Shown: positions 23,601 through 38,600 of the stretch, one piece after another
Layout of the letters: every line of letters begins with the position of its first letter
Position numbering within the stretch: the stretch's first letter is position 1
Assembly: GCA_026874595.1 (NCBI GenBank)
Contig: CM049307.1
Span: 74,998,643 to 75,062,642, forward strand
Length of the DNA: 64,000 nucleotides
Reading direction: 5' to 3'
Source of the DNA: Sipunculus nudus
Taxonomy: Eukaryota > Annelida > Sipuncula > Golfingiida > Sipunculidae
The notes under the pieces: generated by a model
The model's input: only the letters and a program-made list of their open reading frames with translations
Told to the model about the DNA's origin: nothing
Databases searched by the model: none
Program-made: the position numbers and the translations under genes

Positions 23601-26600
23601 CCCAAATAACTTCCGTATATGTAACTGAGTTAACCACGGTAGATGCAGAACGGAGGACTTAATAAACCTCTGTGAACTGGCAGAGCTGCAGAATTACAGT
23701 GAGTTTTCTAACGAGATGTACATTGCACAAATTGGCAGTATGGCGTTAAAATGCTCCATAAATTCTCCGGGTCTATGCAGCAAGTAGATGTCCTCCATTG
23801 TGGTTTGATTCTTGATTAATATAAATAATTAAAATGAAACTTTTAAAAGCATATTTTACTAATAATAGGAAAATATAAAAAAGGCAAGAACTTCTTTTCT
23901 TAAGATAGAATTACTAAGACATGCGGGTTCGGTTAAGAAAGTACAGTTTCACAGAAAACTGCATGTTTCTTTATATTTGCCTGAACCGATTATTAATCAA
24001 TCATCGATCGGTTTGCTCAAACCGATGATCGATTAAGAAAAAGGAACCGACTCCCACCACTAATCTTTACCCAGTATGCTTACTATGCTAAAATTATGCT
24101 GAAACCATTGTTTCATTAAAACTTAGAACTTTTCTGAAAACAATTTAATATCTGAGAAAATAGTAGAAATATGTTGGCAAAAGATTCAAAGTCAAGGACA
24201 CCATCAGACAGATGGATGCTGGTACCATAAATATCATAAAACACATTGTCAGTTAAAACATACCATTCATTGTCAACCATAGTCACTTCATGAAGGTGTC
24301 CAAAAAATATTTTTTTTTTACAATAGAATAATATCTATAATAAATTAAATATAAACTATATAATAAAAATATAATAAAATAAAAGTCTGATTTAATTGTT
24401 TGATTCTCTAAATATTGCATGATGGGTTTTTCCATAGACAAGTGTTCTGTTATTGGTACAGAAACAGAAATATTAGCTTTTCAAAATTATCACCAAATAA
24501 AATATTATAAAAGTGAGCAACCCTAGTTGTTTTTCTGTTTAATAATCATGACACCATTGTATCAAAAGGATTAGCAGAAAATTGATATATGAATCATGAA
24601 TCAGGGAAAAGCAAAATTACATTGTGATTTTTGTCAAGGCCCTACAGCACATTTGTCAAAGACCTCCATTCTCCAAGCAAGGTTGCTTGGTCGAGGGAAC
24701 CCCTCAGCAACAGAGGGCTGTTCCAAATTTACCCATGGTGCATAAAAAGACAAGACTGACTGACTGAGATGTGGAAGCCCTCAGAGCGCTCCAGTTGGTA
24801 GAGTCTGGAACCCTTGCTCTGGGCACTCATTAGAAATTATTTTGAAGGAATTTTGAGTAGGAAGATGTCATGGCACCAAGCCAAGCAGGGAGTCATTTCA
24901 GCCACCAGCGTGCCCATGGGGGCAATCAGAGACATCTGAGGGGTCCAGAAAACAACAGCATCCACAGGCACAGACATGGAAGCCTCTGCATCCATCAAAC
25001 GTTACAGCAGCTAAGATCACACACCAAGAAACTCTTGCTAGGAAACTTCGAATGAATCCAAGGATTTGATGTTAAGGACCTGCAGCACATTTGTAAAGGA
25101 CCTACAGGAAATTTGTCAAGGACCTACAGCACATTTGTCAAGGACCTATAGCACAGAAAATATGTCAACAAATCTCAAATCACAATTTGTGGAGACTTAA
25201 ACATTTCAAAAGGGTATTAAAGTATATAAATCTCATCAGACATTTTACAGAAATTTAAAGTGTTAAAACCTCATGAGACATTTACCAGGAAATTAAAAGG
25301 TATACATATATCTCACCAGACATCTCGTCACAGGGAATTAGATGATTTTACAGATCTCACCACATACTGTGAAGACCTAAGGATTTTTTACCAAATTTTC
25401 ACCAAAAACAGATCTACAGATGGTTACAAGATTAAACAAATTGTAGGGGGCCAAGCAGTCTTTAATACATGATAAACCCTTCCATTCCTATGATCAATTT
25501 TTACCGAAAGCAAACGTATGGATAGACGCCACACAATAACGATTGCAGATAGTGCCACCAGTCTTAAATACAAGATGGAGGCATCCAAGGTCAACAGACA
25601 TGCACAATTTCAGCCCAATATGTCCTTTACTTTTAGACCTATAATGCTCAGTACTGTCAAGTAGCAATATTGGGGTATTAAAAAGCGCAAAAACAAGAAA
25701 AGAACAGAAGGTGGCGCCACCTGTCTTCTACAGAAGACAAAGCTATCCAAGATCTTCAGTCAGTTTGATTTTTGGACCAATCGATGCATTCCTTATTGAG
25801 ATATACTGTGCTTTGCTTGTTATTTGCGGTAGTTTCAAATTCGCAATATTCGCGGTAGGGGAAAGGCCACGAAATTGAAACCACGCAGATATGAAACCTT
25901 GCTGTCATGGGAAAATAGCCCCTGTATTTCCCACCCGGTGGCAATAATCGGCATTATTGGGAAATAAATATAATCCAAATGACGATCATGTTGATTGCAG
26001 CGTGCGACGTGTCCACTATTTAGTTTTATTTATTTTTAAATGCTAGGTTCTGACCTGAAGTTCTGCATGTCTGATTTTATTTATTAAATTGAGATCGCAA
26101 GCCGTTTTTCTTGGTTGAACTGCTTGAACCCTCCCCGCTTACTCTTTGTTGGCTGTCAGTCGATCTGATCATTCGCTGCCTAGAGTAATTCTGCTCGAGA
26201 TCTTTCTTCACATTCACATGGGGATCAGGCAGACCTTCCGGTGTGCGGTCGCATCAGTGATATAGCCCCTTCCGTGACCAAACTTGTTATTTCCATTGAA
26301 TGATGTTTCTGTTACGTAATCCCAACATGATATGATCAAGGTAGAGTGGAGGGCCATATTTAAATTGATATGTAATGGCCAAGCTGTGAACCCAATGCCC
26401 CTTTGAAGCAGCATCGCAAGGTTCGGGCAGTGACAGTCATTGTTGTTGGAGCAAAACATGAACTTTGTGTAATAATAATAGAGTATTCATACCTATTTTG
26501 GTGTTTATTAAAATATTTATATATGCCCCATCGCGAAAATGGAACCCCGTGAAACTATAAAAAATTGCTTGAGCGCGAAAAATTGAGCCCTGCAAATATA

Positions 26601-29600
26601 AAGCCAACCACAGTATATGATTATGTGTGATTTTCACCATATATGGCAATATTCAAGGCCAAGGCCACTCTCATAGGAAAGGTCATGACCCCAATTTAAA
26701 TATACATCATCCCATAACCAATGTTTACGTATATGCATAATATGAAAGAAATCTGTCCATTAGTTTTTGACTCATAATGCACGCAGTACTGTTAAGTGGC
26801 ACTAATGGGGGTATTAAACAGCATGAATACATGTAAAAGAATAACAGGTGGCGCTACCAGTTTGCGTCAGTACATGACGACACTATCCAAGATCTTCGGT
26901 CAAGTTGATTTTTGGACCAATCCATGCATCCCTTATTGAGATATTAATGATTTTGTGTGATTTTCACCATATATGACAATATTCAAGGTCAAGGTCACTC
27001 TCATCTGAAAGGTCATGACCCCAATTCATACATACTTCATTCCCATATTCCATGTCTATGTATATGCATAATATGAAAGAAATCTGTCCATTAGTTTTTT
27101 ACTTATAATGCTCACAGTACTGTAAAGGGCCAGTGATGGGGGTATTAAACGGCACAAAAACAAGAAAAGGATAACAGGTGGCACCACCAGTCTCTGGTAC
27201 CTTACAGTTTCTAGTGTCTTCTGTAGAAAACAATGCTATCAAAGATCTTATGTCAATTTGATTTTTTGACCGATCCATGCATCTCTCAGTGAGATATTAA
27301 AGTTGACATCATTTCAGTGTTATCACCTGTGTGACCTTGAAAAAGGCATCAAGGTCATCCATATTCAAACTTGGCCTAGCCCATGATAAGATGCATCTAA
27401 ACTGTAAGTTTGGTGACTGTATTACAAATTCTTTTTGAGTTATTGCCCTAATATCATTTTAGCATAATTGCTGTGACCTTGAAAAAATGCATCAAGGTCA
27501 TCCATGTTCGAACTTGACCTAGCCTTGATAAGATGCATCAAACCTGTGGGTTTGGTGACTGTACCTCAGATTCTTACAACGTTATTGCGTTAACATCATT
27601 TTAACAAGAAAATGACACAAGGTGGCACCACCTGTCTTCTGCAAAAGACAAAGCTATCCAAGATCTTCAGTCAATTTGATTTTTGGATCATTCCATGTAT
27701 CCCTTACTGAGATATTAAAGATTTTGTGTGAATTTCACCAAATATGGGAATATTTAAGGTCAAGACCATTCTCATAGGAAAGGTCATGACCCCAATTTAA
27801 ATAAACATCATCCCATAACCCATATCTATGTATATGCATAATATTAAAGTAATCTGTCCATTAGTTTTTCACTTATAATAGTCTAATGCTCACAGTACTG
27901 TCAAGTGGCAATTTTGGGGGTATAAAAAGGCATGAAAACAAGTAAAGAATAATAGGTGGCACCACCAGTTTCTGGAACATGACAACCCTATCCATGATCT
28001 TTGATGAACCTGATTTTGGGATCAATCCGTGCAAAATTTCTTGAGATATTTAAGAATTATTGTGATTTTCCACAAAATTGGACCTATTCAAGGTCAAGGA
28101 CACTCTCCTAGCAAAGGTTATGACCTCATTTTAAATAGGCGTCGTCCTCTCATCCATATCTATACATATACCAAGTTTGGTAAAGATCCGTGAAATATTT
28201 TTTGAGTTATCGCGCCAACAAGATTTATATGTGGCAGCGGGACAGGTATGAAAACATAGTATCCCCCAACTTTGTCTGGGGATACAATGATTGTAGTTGG
28301 TGCCACCAGTCTTGTGTACAGGACTGAGGTATTCAAGATCTATATATGGACATGCACAATTTCAGCCCAATACACTGAACCATTCCTAAGATATGGGCTG
28401 TTATCACTAAGACATCTGTGGGGTGGAAGTGTAACAAATGTTTTAGATTGTTTGGGGTAAATATAATTATGTTCACACTACCGGTAAGCCTTCTGTCACA
28501 CAATGACTTGGTTGCACGCTAAAATTTCATTTTTAATTTCAAATTAAACTGCACATTATTACATTTATACTTTACAACTTTCAAGATGTTAACTAAAGAA
28601 ATGACAGTTCAGCATGAAGTCTTTTAGCTGATAATGTATTTATCATATTTAGAATAACAAGTACAACTATAATCCAATCAACAACTGTCAAAATGTGATC
28701 CTGACACTACCATTTCAGTAAATATGTCGTGACAGGAACCGACTGTTATAGAAATGACAGATATGAAACAGACTGGATAGATATGATATTAATTTTTTCC
28801 TACAAAATCTTTGCACTGTATAGTGGTATTTTCCTTATAAATAATAACAGGTGTACCTGACTTATAATAATTCACAATAAACTGACTTTATAAAATAATA
28901 ACTCAAATAACCAATGAGCGCCCTTGGTGGGACAGACTATACCAATGTGGAATGATAGATGGTGGTATGGGTACTGGTGTACATGTAAATGAGGAGTGAG
29001 TGAGGTTTGGGTGAGGATTGGGTAAGAAGTGGGTGAGGTCTGGGTGAGGAGTAGGTGAGATTTGGGTGAGGAGTGGGTAAGAAGGGGTTGAGGTCTGGGT
29101 GAGGAGTGGGTGACATTTGGACAAGGAGTGGGTAAGAAGTGGGTGAGGTCTGGGTGAGGAGTGGGTGAGATTTGGGTGAGGATCAGGTGAGGAATGGGTG
29201 AGGTTTGGGCAGGAAGTGGGTGGGGTCTGGGTGAGGAGTGGGTGAGGTATGGATGAGGAGTGGGTGAGGTCTGGGTGAGGAGTGGGTGAGGTTTGGGTGA
29301 GAAGAGGGTAAGAAGTGGGTGAGGTCTAGGTGAGGATTAGGTGAGGTTTGGGTGAGGAGTTGGTATGAAGTGGGTGAGGTCTGGGTGAGGAATGGGTAAG
29401 AAGTGGGTGAGGTCTGGGTGAGGAGTAGGTGAGATTTAGGTGAGGATTAGGTAAGAAGTTGCTCAGGTCTGGGCGAGGAGTGGGTGAGGTTTTGGTGAGG
29501 AGTGGGTAAGAAGTGGGTGAGGTCTGGGTGAGGAGTAGGTGAGATTTGGGTGAGGATCAGGTGAGGAATGGGTGAGGTTTGGGCAGGAAGTGGGTGGGGT

Positions 29601-32600
29601 CTGGGTGAGGAGTAGGTGAGGTATGGGTGAGGTGTGGGTAAGAAGTGGGTGAGGTCTGGGTGAGGATTAGGTGAGGTTTGGGTGAGGAGTTGGTATGAAG
29701 TGGGTGAGGTCTGGGTGAGGAATGGGTGAGGTATGGATGAGGAGTGGGTGAGGTCTGGGTGAGGAGTGGGTGAGGTTTGGGTGAGAAGAGGGTAAGAAGT
29801 GGGTGAGGTCTAGGTGAGTAGTTGGTGATAAGTGGAAAACAGCAATAGGACGACATACTGCCCAGAGCATTGGAGGCAGTCATTAAAAGACAAACAAATA
29901 TTACAATAACATCAACTGCATACAATACATTTTGACACAAATGATTATGATGTAGGAATTTACTCACAAAAGAAGCTGTGTATGGCTGGTTTCTTCTCTT
30001 TCTGCTCTGTTTTTCCATCATCTTCTGCGAATAAAATAAAAACAAAGAATTAAGATCAAACCCACCTGAACCAATCTGAATTTATACATCAAATGCCTAG
30101 GCAGAAATGTCTGTGTTTTCATGACAACTAGGACACAAAGGGGCAAAATAGTTGTCCTTTTTTTCAAGATGAATTTTCTTGCACCAGTGTCATGCATGAA
30201 AACAATCACTGCAGGTTCTAACAAGGGCCTTGAGGCACAAATAGTCCCCTGCCCTGTTTACCAAGGAAAGTGTTGCAACAGTGATGCTCAAATTTTCTGA
30301 AACCTTGACAAGAACCTTTTTTTATTTATAAAAAAAACTGCAAAATACAAACTGGATTAAAAAAAAAAGGAAATGCATGATTAGCTTCTTAGTTATCCAG
30401 ATGACCATGTTTTAACTGGGAGAAATGGGGAAGGTAATTTGTAAACTGGACAAATTTGTACAAATATATACCTGTCATGGTTGTGGCCAAGAAATATGGC
30501 TGTAACATTTTATGCAGAGATTTGTTAAACAGAGGTGGTGCCACCTGCAGGTTTAAACACATGCCAGTCATGTGATCAAAATTCCTACAAAAATTTGGTA
30601 ATGATTGGTGAAGTAGTTCATGAGATAAAAGGTCAAAGATTTTGCACCATATATGAAGTCATAAAATTTCATGATCAGCAAAATTTGACCTTTGGTGGAA
30701 ACATCAGTTTGAATATAATTCTATTCAATATAGTATTCACTGAATTCCCCTAGCTCCAAGGAATCCTTGCATATGATTTGAAGGCTAAAGTGTTCTTATT
30801 TTCTGATCTGAAGGAAAGTAAAAAAGACCATTTGGGAGTGCAGAAATTTGTTCAACAGAGGTGGTGCCACCTGCAGGTGATAATCACATGTCAGTCATGT
30901 GCTGAGTAAGTCTGTTAAATTTGCTGAAGAAAGCAACACAGGTCTTAGAGAGATGTTGTAAAATAATGGGGCAGGATGGACGGACAGACAGACAATCGCG
31001 GACCATTTGAGTAGTCCTCCCTCCTACAGCGGGGGACTAACAAAGGGATTAACAAGACAAAGACTGTTGTCTTTTACCTTGCTGCCATCTGTGGAGTTAA
31101 GAGTGAACTAACATTTGTTTTTTTTTTCGCCCTGTCAATTCTAGAATCTGAAATCCAGATTCAGAACACCTTCAAGGACCAACAAGATATGGTAGAGACC
31201 TACCTTACGCAAAATATTAAAGTGGATTCTACTTTAGTTTTTATGGTTACTTATTATCATCTAAACAGACATACAGATAATGAATCACACAAACATGCAT
31301 ACAGGCAGACAAACATGTACAGAGACAGACATGAATTTATTTATCAACATCCCATCCCCCATCCCCATGACCAGTCTAGTAAGTAGGCTACAACACTGTA
31401 AGCACCTTGTGACTAACAAGTTAAATAGTACACACTGATGTGAAAGGTGAAAGTTTTCTAACAAATATTGACAAATGTCTGGACAGATGTAATAAACCTA
31501 CTTATACACCCAAAATTTAAGAGAAAATATTTACAGGAAAACCCTGTGATAAAAAATTAATCAACCTTTTAGCTACACAAAATTTCATTATCATTTTTTG
31601 TTCTTCCTGTCAATTGAAGAATACCATAAGCATGGCTGCCATCTGTTGGCAAACACAATCACTATTCACAGATACTTTTGATTATCAATTGTGAACCATG
31701 AAATTATGACCTAACTGGATTTATCAGGATACATGAGCAAGAATCAAGCATACAAAAAACAAGTTAGATTTCAAGAAAGTTTAGGAACAAAAAATGCAAG
31801 AATAACAAAGTACATTATTATTTTTCAGTATTATTATGTTTTACCATTTAGTCTATCAGAACACAGGCGCTTGAATAGCTATTGGTGTTAAATTTGTTCC
31901 TTTTCTTGGTCATTTCCTTATAACTTTTACTTATCTGACATTTCCCTCGCGTTTTTCGCACTATATTGTCCATCTCTTCATTATTTACTTAATATTTGAG
32001 ATAGGCTGGCAAGAAGCACCGTTGTTAGACCAGACAGCCATGGCATAGCAACCAAGGACGCACTATCTGATTGGCTGGTATGTCTACTACTGGAGTCTTC
32101 AGATGGTGACACCCCTGACATAACAATGGTTCAGCCAATCACGCATGTACTCCAAATTTAGCCAGAAACCGATGTGCCATGGCTGTCAACAGCAAACTCA
32201 CTGTGAAAATAAATAAAATTAAAGTTATTTACCTGTTGGTGATTTTGGCTCTTTCTTGATCACAGGTTTGTCCTTCTTTCCTGCAGCAGGGGATTTCTCT
32301 TTTTTCTTCTTTTTCTGTGCTGGTGATTTTTGTTTTTCTGGTTCTGAAGTTTCATCCACCTCCATTTCCTCTGTTGATTCATCCTTTTCATTTTTCTTCT
32401 TTTCTTTATCCTCATCTACCTGTTCTTTCTTGCTCTCTTTCTTAGAAAACTTCAAACAGAAGAGATGCACAGGTGAATTTTACTTAATATATATATATTT
32501 TTTTATTTTGTACTTACTAATATAGAAGTTCTACATGAAAAGTTATCCCTTAGACCTAGTGAAGGTCAATTAACCATCAGTATGACAATTCTGACCTTGA

Positions 32601-35600
32601 TAAGTTCTGGTCTGATTGATAAGGCAAGGGTTACTAGTACTAGTGTAAAGAATAGATAAAGGCCCCTTTTCCATGTACAAAGAAACACACCCATGTAAAA
32701 GCAAGGGGCAAAATTTTCAGTAAACAATTATTTACACAGGTGTAAATGTTATGTACCAATTTGTATATGTAGAAATGCATGTGTAAAACTAGCCCCATCT
32801 TTTGAAGGTCAAGGATGAGATATTCGGAATGCTGCTTCTGAATGCAGTCAGCTTGTGGCTGCAACAGATACTACCAGGCTACTTCTCCACTCTTCATACA
32901 GCAAAAGCAGTTATTCTTGAGGCTGTTTCACATGGAACAGCTAAGTGTGCAGAACCAAGAGGTTTTCTGCTTGCTTTAGAAAGGGGCCTTAAATTAATGA
33001 CAGCAAATGTGCTATTCATGTGGTTGTCTTAAATATGATTCACAATTTTCAGTGAAAAAATCAATGTTCTGAAACACATGAACCTCCATGAAAGAGGCCA
33101 ATTTCGCTTTCTTTCTCTGTCCTCATATTTGCCTGTTTTTCTACTTTTAGTCACCAGAACCCACATGGCATATTTGAGTTTGGCAGTGTGTTGTTCTGCC
33201 AAAACACCCAGTCAAGTAGTGACATCTGTTGACAGTACAGTGAGTACACACAACAATATCTCTCTTCCCACTAATAATTTTAGAAGTACCTATGAGAGAT
33301 GATATCCGAGTATATGTGCTACATGCAATGTCACTGTGTGTACTGACACTGACAAAATATGGAACTTATTTGCATTTACATTATTATTCTTTATTTTCCT
33401 CAGTTTTTGTGCTGACATTAAATAACAACAATAAATTATATTGCTACTGACCTCTGTTACCGTCTCTGTATCATCATTCTCCTGTTTCACTTTTTCTTCA
33501 TCTTTGTCTTCTGTTTTCACTTTCTTGTTCTGTGGAGATGTTTCATTCTGTTTTCTCTTCTTAGGGGGTCTCCTTGCTGGAAGGCAAAGACCATGAGATG
33601 GTTAATAGATAAATATTTAAAAAATATTACATGACTTTTTAAGGATCCTGCTAAACTAATTGAGGATATCTCACTTAATAACATGTGATGGAATTACATA
33701 CACATAGAACAACATGTAAAGACTTTTTCACAATTATAATCACTAGTAAAATATTCAAAATAAAGCACTTTTCTTTATTTTAAATGTATATTTTTGTTAT
33801 TTCCAATTCTGTGTTTAAATTGCAGGTTATACAGGCATTGTTTATAGTCTCTCTCATATATTCCTGATTTTGCAATTAAGTAAGGAAGCTATCAAAGATC
33901 AATAGAAATACCAAATTTTGGACAAAGAAGCAGCTATTCCTGAGAATTTGGATTCAAGACCAATGCCAGGACATGGTCATTCAAAATTAAGATCAAGATC
34001 AAATTTTAGATAGGCTACATCCTCACACCTGTATCAGACTACATATCAAATTTTAATTAAAATTTTCAATTAAACATTTAGTCATCTTAATCTCTCATAT
34101 TTTGTGAAGGGGGTAGGGCAACTCAATTAAAACCATAGTTTTCTGAACCTTTGGTTGGGTGATATTGTTGTCAAAATCTAGGCAGTAGACACTGGACACC
34201 TATTAAAGGACTAAAGGTACCCTAACAATTGCAAGACTTTGGACATGTTATAACTCACATTTTTAACACACATGCATTTTCAAGGGTTCCTCCTTTTTTC
34301 AACGTTTACAGGCAATTACAAAAAATGTTTTGAGCATGTAAAAAAATGTCAATACATCTCTGTCTTTTGTCTTCATCCTCAAGCATTAATGTGGAATTTC
34401 GTGTGTTGTCTTGCAATTTGGTCAAACATGATTTCATAAAGCCTCCAAAACTCTAGAAATGAGAGGAAAACACTTAAGGGTAAGTGCCTGTCCAGATAAT
34501 TGTAATTTATCTGAATGACACATTATATACATGACTACACTGACCAGTGTTTCTGGGTGGTGGTACTTTGGGAGATGCGACCGGTGAGGACGGCTGTTTT
34601 GAAGGCCCTGCTTCTTCAGTGTCTTCGACAACCTGAGGTTTTACTTTCTGTTCTTGATCATTTTCCTGTAAATATTATATTGAAATAAATTCATGCACAA
34701 TTTTAACAAAAAAGACAACTTACTTTATCATTAACACCCTGACTTGATTTGATGTGTAATTGTGAGACCCTTCAAGGGACCGTTTCAAGGCTGATCAGTC
34801 TTGGAGTATATGATCATACCATGAGGACAATTGACCTCACCACCACAGCCCATATGCGCCACCCTTTTCACCTTATTATGATAATGAGACTCCAAAACGC
34901 TCCTTCACAGAAGGCTTTCCTTGCCCATGGTTGCATGAGCTCTTTACAACACACTCGTGACGTCACAAAGGTCGATGATGTATGATGTCACATTGATGGC
35001 ATCACAAACTGGAATCGCTATATATCTGTTCTCAAGTGTTGAGTATATCGCAGTCATTGTGAACTGTTTTGCCATTTTTAGGATTATTTGTCTCATACGA
35101 ATTACTAGCCAGGTAAGACATTGTCATTCACTCAGTAGTCGGAGGAATGGCTCCTTAAACCTTTGGCCTAGAACTTTTTATACTGTCTCCTTTGTATAAA
35201 AATATTATCCCGGAAAATATGCCGACTAAGGTACTGGTACAGACTACACATGTTCTGTTTGGGAGAGGTCTCACAAATTAAGCAAATTTTGTTATTGTAT
35301 GGCAACTGACCATTTACAGTAATATTGGCGAATTACTCAATAAATGAATATGCTATTAAGGTCATGTAAAGTTCATAGTGAGGTGAACTGACAGGATTTC
35401 AGCCCAGTATATATGGGTAAATATTCATGCTACTTCAAAATCTATTGCTGAAAGGATTCAGTTTGAGTAAATCAAGCCCATTGCTCCAGTCATAAATGAA
35501 GACTCATGTATTTGTATATGTTATAAACACTGACACTTTCATTCATGTTGTATATTTTTAATTTCTGATTCCTTAACCTAACAAGGGACCCATGGGTCAC

Positions 35601-38600
35601 AGCGCTCAGCTGATCGTGATTGGACTATAAATGTTTCTCCACTGTGATACTATATCGAGTCAATAAAGCTTATGAATATCATGGACATGTTGGGCTATTA
35701 TAAAGGAATGTAATGTAATATGTGAGTAAATGATAAATGAAATTACCTGACTGATGGATTTATAGAGTTAAATATAGTGGTTTATTTTTTATTTATTTAG
35801 GAGGGGTTGAAAACTGTGATATATTTGAGCAAATATGAATGCAATGACAGCAGTAATAAGCAGTAGTAGAATGATGATAAGGCTATTTGTTGAAGGATCT
35901 AAAGTGTATGGTAGTCTGCAAGCTTTCAATTTGACAGATATGATGTTATGATTAACTATGCTGATGAAGTGATTCATGAATATGTGACTGTATGACACAA
36001 TATCTCTTTAGTCTTGACAAGGTACATTATTGTGATGCCCACTATGTCTACATATTACACAATATTGACATAATTTCTGGCATGTACATAGGTACCTATG
36101 GACGAATAGTTATACAAAATATTAAAGTATGAATATATCTGATTCATCTTGTTCTTGCTTACTGAGGCTGACTTTGGGATGGGGTTCGGAGAAGGGAAAA
36201 GTGAGGGCAGCACGAAGGTGGATGTAGAAATATTCTATTGTAATATTTTTCATTTATATAAGAATATGAAAAGCTAAGAGGAATGGGGCCCTCCTACTTG
36301 GTTATAGTAAAGTTCTAAATATATGATTGCAAACTAATACTCTGACAAGACTGTCATGAAGAAAAACAGTAAAAGTTTTGAGATACTGTGATGCATATGA
36401 AAATTTACAGATGGACAGGCAAGTGGACAGAATGGACTAATACCTTTATTTCACTTTCAAGGGAATAATGCATTTAAGTTTATATATAATCCTTTTTTTT
36501 TAAGCATATCCACTTTTTCCATTAAGAAGTTTTTATCTGAATCATTTTTTTATTTACAGGTTTTATAAATTTTTAATAAAAAAAAACCTGAAAACATAAG
36601 TTAAAATATTAGAATTGTTGCAAAAGTTGCAATCATTATATATACAGAGTAAAAAACTGAAACTATAAGTTAAAATATTAGAATTGTTGCAAAAGTTGCA
36701 ATCATCATATATCCAGAGTGTAGCTCATATTGGGTCATATTATGCATACACATATATTTTATTATTTTTAAATCATAAATGTATAAATTGAATTTATAAG
36801 AAAATAATGCCACAACATGGCATCTACAAGAATATTCCTTGAATCACTATTAAAAAGTTTTGCACATTGGAGTTTTCAGTACATGCTTAATTTTATTCAC
36901 CAAAATAAAATAAAAGATTCAGTAAATTTGATAAAACAATTTGATAAACATCTTTTCAAATAAAGTATACACACTGTTGGTTGAATGAGGGACAAACAAT
37001 ATCATTGTGCTAATTACTATCCCAGTTTTAACTGTATCCGCCAAATCAGAGTTTTGCGGATACTATGTTTTCAGCTGCACGCCGCCACCGCCGCCAAGGT
37101 GTCCGGAGAACTCCTCCGTAACCGCTGGGCAGAATTTTACGAAACCCGGGATTATGTTCGGGTCACATGTGAACTGCTGCGCCCCGATTTTGTTTTGACC
37201 TCTGACCTTTCCTCTGCGCTCTGTGTCCATTTGTGCGTCTGTTTCCACACATAAACCCACATATCTCGGGAACCGTTTGACCGATCAGGAAAATTTTTTT
37301 GCACTAATGTAGCCCTTGGAGAGCTTTATAACATACATAAAAATGGTGGCGCCACCTGCAACCATGTTTGCACAGTGTCCATCTGTTCGTCTGCCTTGGG
37401 TAAAAATCACTCATATCTCTGCAGTGACTTGACTAATTCACCTGAAATTCGGCATGCGTATACATCCTGGATAGCTTTTCTGATTTTATGACAGGTGGCG
37501 CCACCTACATTCACGTTTACGCTGCAGACATCCAAGCTCATATCTTGGGAACCGTTTGACCGATCAGGAAATTTTTTTTGCACAAATGTAGCCCTTGGAG
37601 AGCTTTATAACATACACAAAAATGGTGGCGCAACCTGCAACCATGTTTGCACAGTGTCCATCTGTTCGTCTGCCTTGGGTTAAAATCACTCATATCTCTG
37701 CAGTGACTTGACTAATTCACCTGAAATTTGGCATGCGTATACATCCTGGATAGCTTTTCTGATTTTATGACATGTGGCGCCACCTACATTCACGTTTACG
37801 CTGAAGACATCCAAGCTCATATCACAGGAACTGTTTGACCGATTGGGCCAAAATTTTGCATGTGTATAGATCTCACATAGCTCTTCATCATAGGCAAAAC
37901 TGGTGGCGCCATCTGCAGCCATTTTTGCACAGCTCCTGTCTGTTTGTCTGCCATGGGATAAAATCACTCATATCTCGGCAGTGGTTTGACATATCTGCCT
38001 AAAATTTTGCAGGTTTATACATCCCCGACAGCTCTCTTGATTTAATGACAGGTGACGCCACCTGCATTCTAGTTTATGCAGCAGACATCCAAGCTCATAT
38101 CTTGGGAACCGTTTGACCGATTGGGCCAAAGTTTTGCATGTGTATAGTTCTCACATAGCTCTTTATCATACGCAAAACTGGTGGCTTCACCTGCAACCAT
38201 TTTTGCTCCGCGTCCATCTGTTTGTCTGCCACGGGCTAAAATCACTCATATACATGTAGTGGTTTGACTTATCTGCCTTAAATTTTGCATATGTATACAA
38301 CTTGGACGGCTTTCTGGATTTTGTGGTAGGAGGGGCAACCTACATACATAATTTGGCTGCAGACATCCATGCTAATATGCAACACTCTATTTCCCCTTGC
38401 CACTCAATCCATGCCTCACTTCACCCGTTCCACTCTGATTTAGGCGGATACACTTTGTCCCTTGTCGACTACCCGTATTCTAGTTTATTACTGGAATTAA
38501 TAGTCAATTTCACACCTGGTGAAGTTTTTACTCCTCTGAAGTAAGGAATTACTTATCTCATGAACATCCACACTTTCATAGCAATACACCACTTTGTGGA

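Noticed and set aside
24780-24830. tRNA-like A-box text GAGCGCTCCAGTTGGTAGAG
   Set aside because: No B box and no cloverleaf could be formed; kept only as a hint of a tRNA-derived SINE.
29557-30045. 162-residue frame with His-Pro-Asp-Leu-Thr repeats
   Set aside because: It reads LIG1 exon 6 in the wrong frame and then runs through the G-rich minisatellite.
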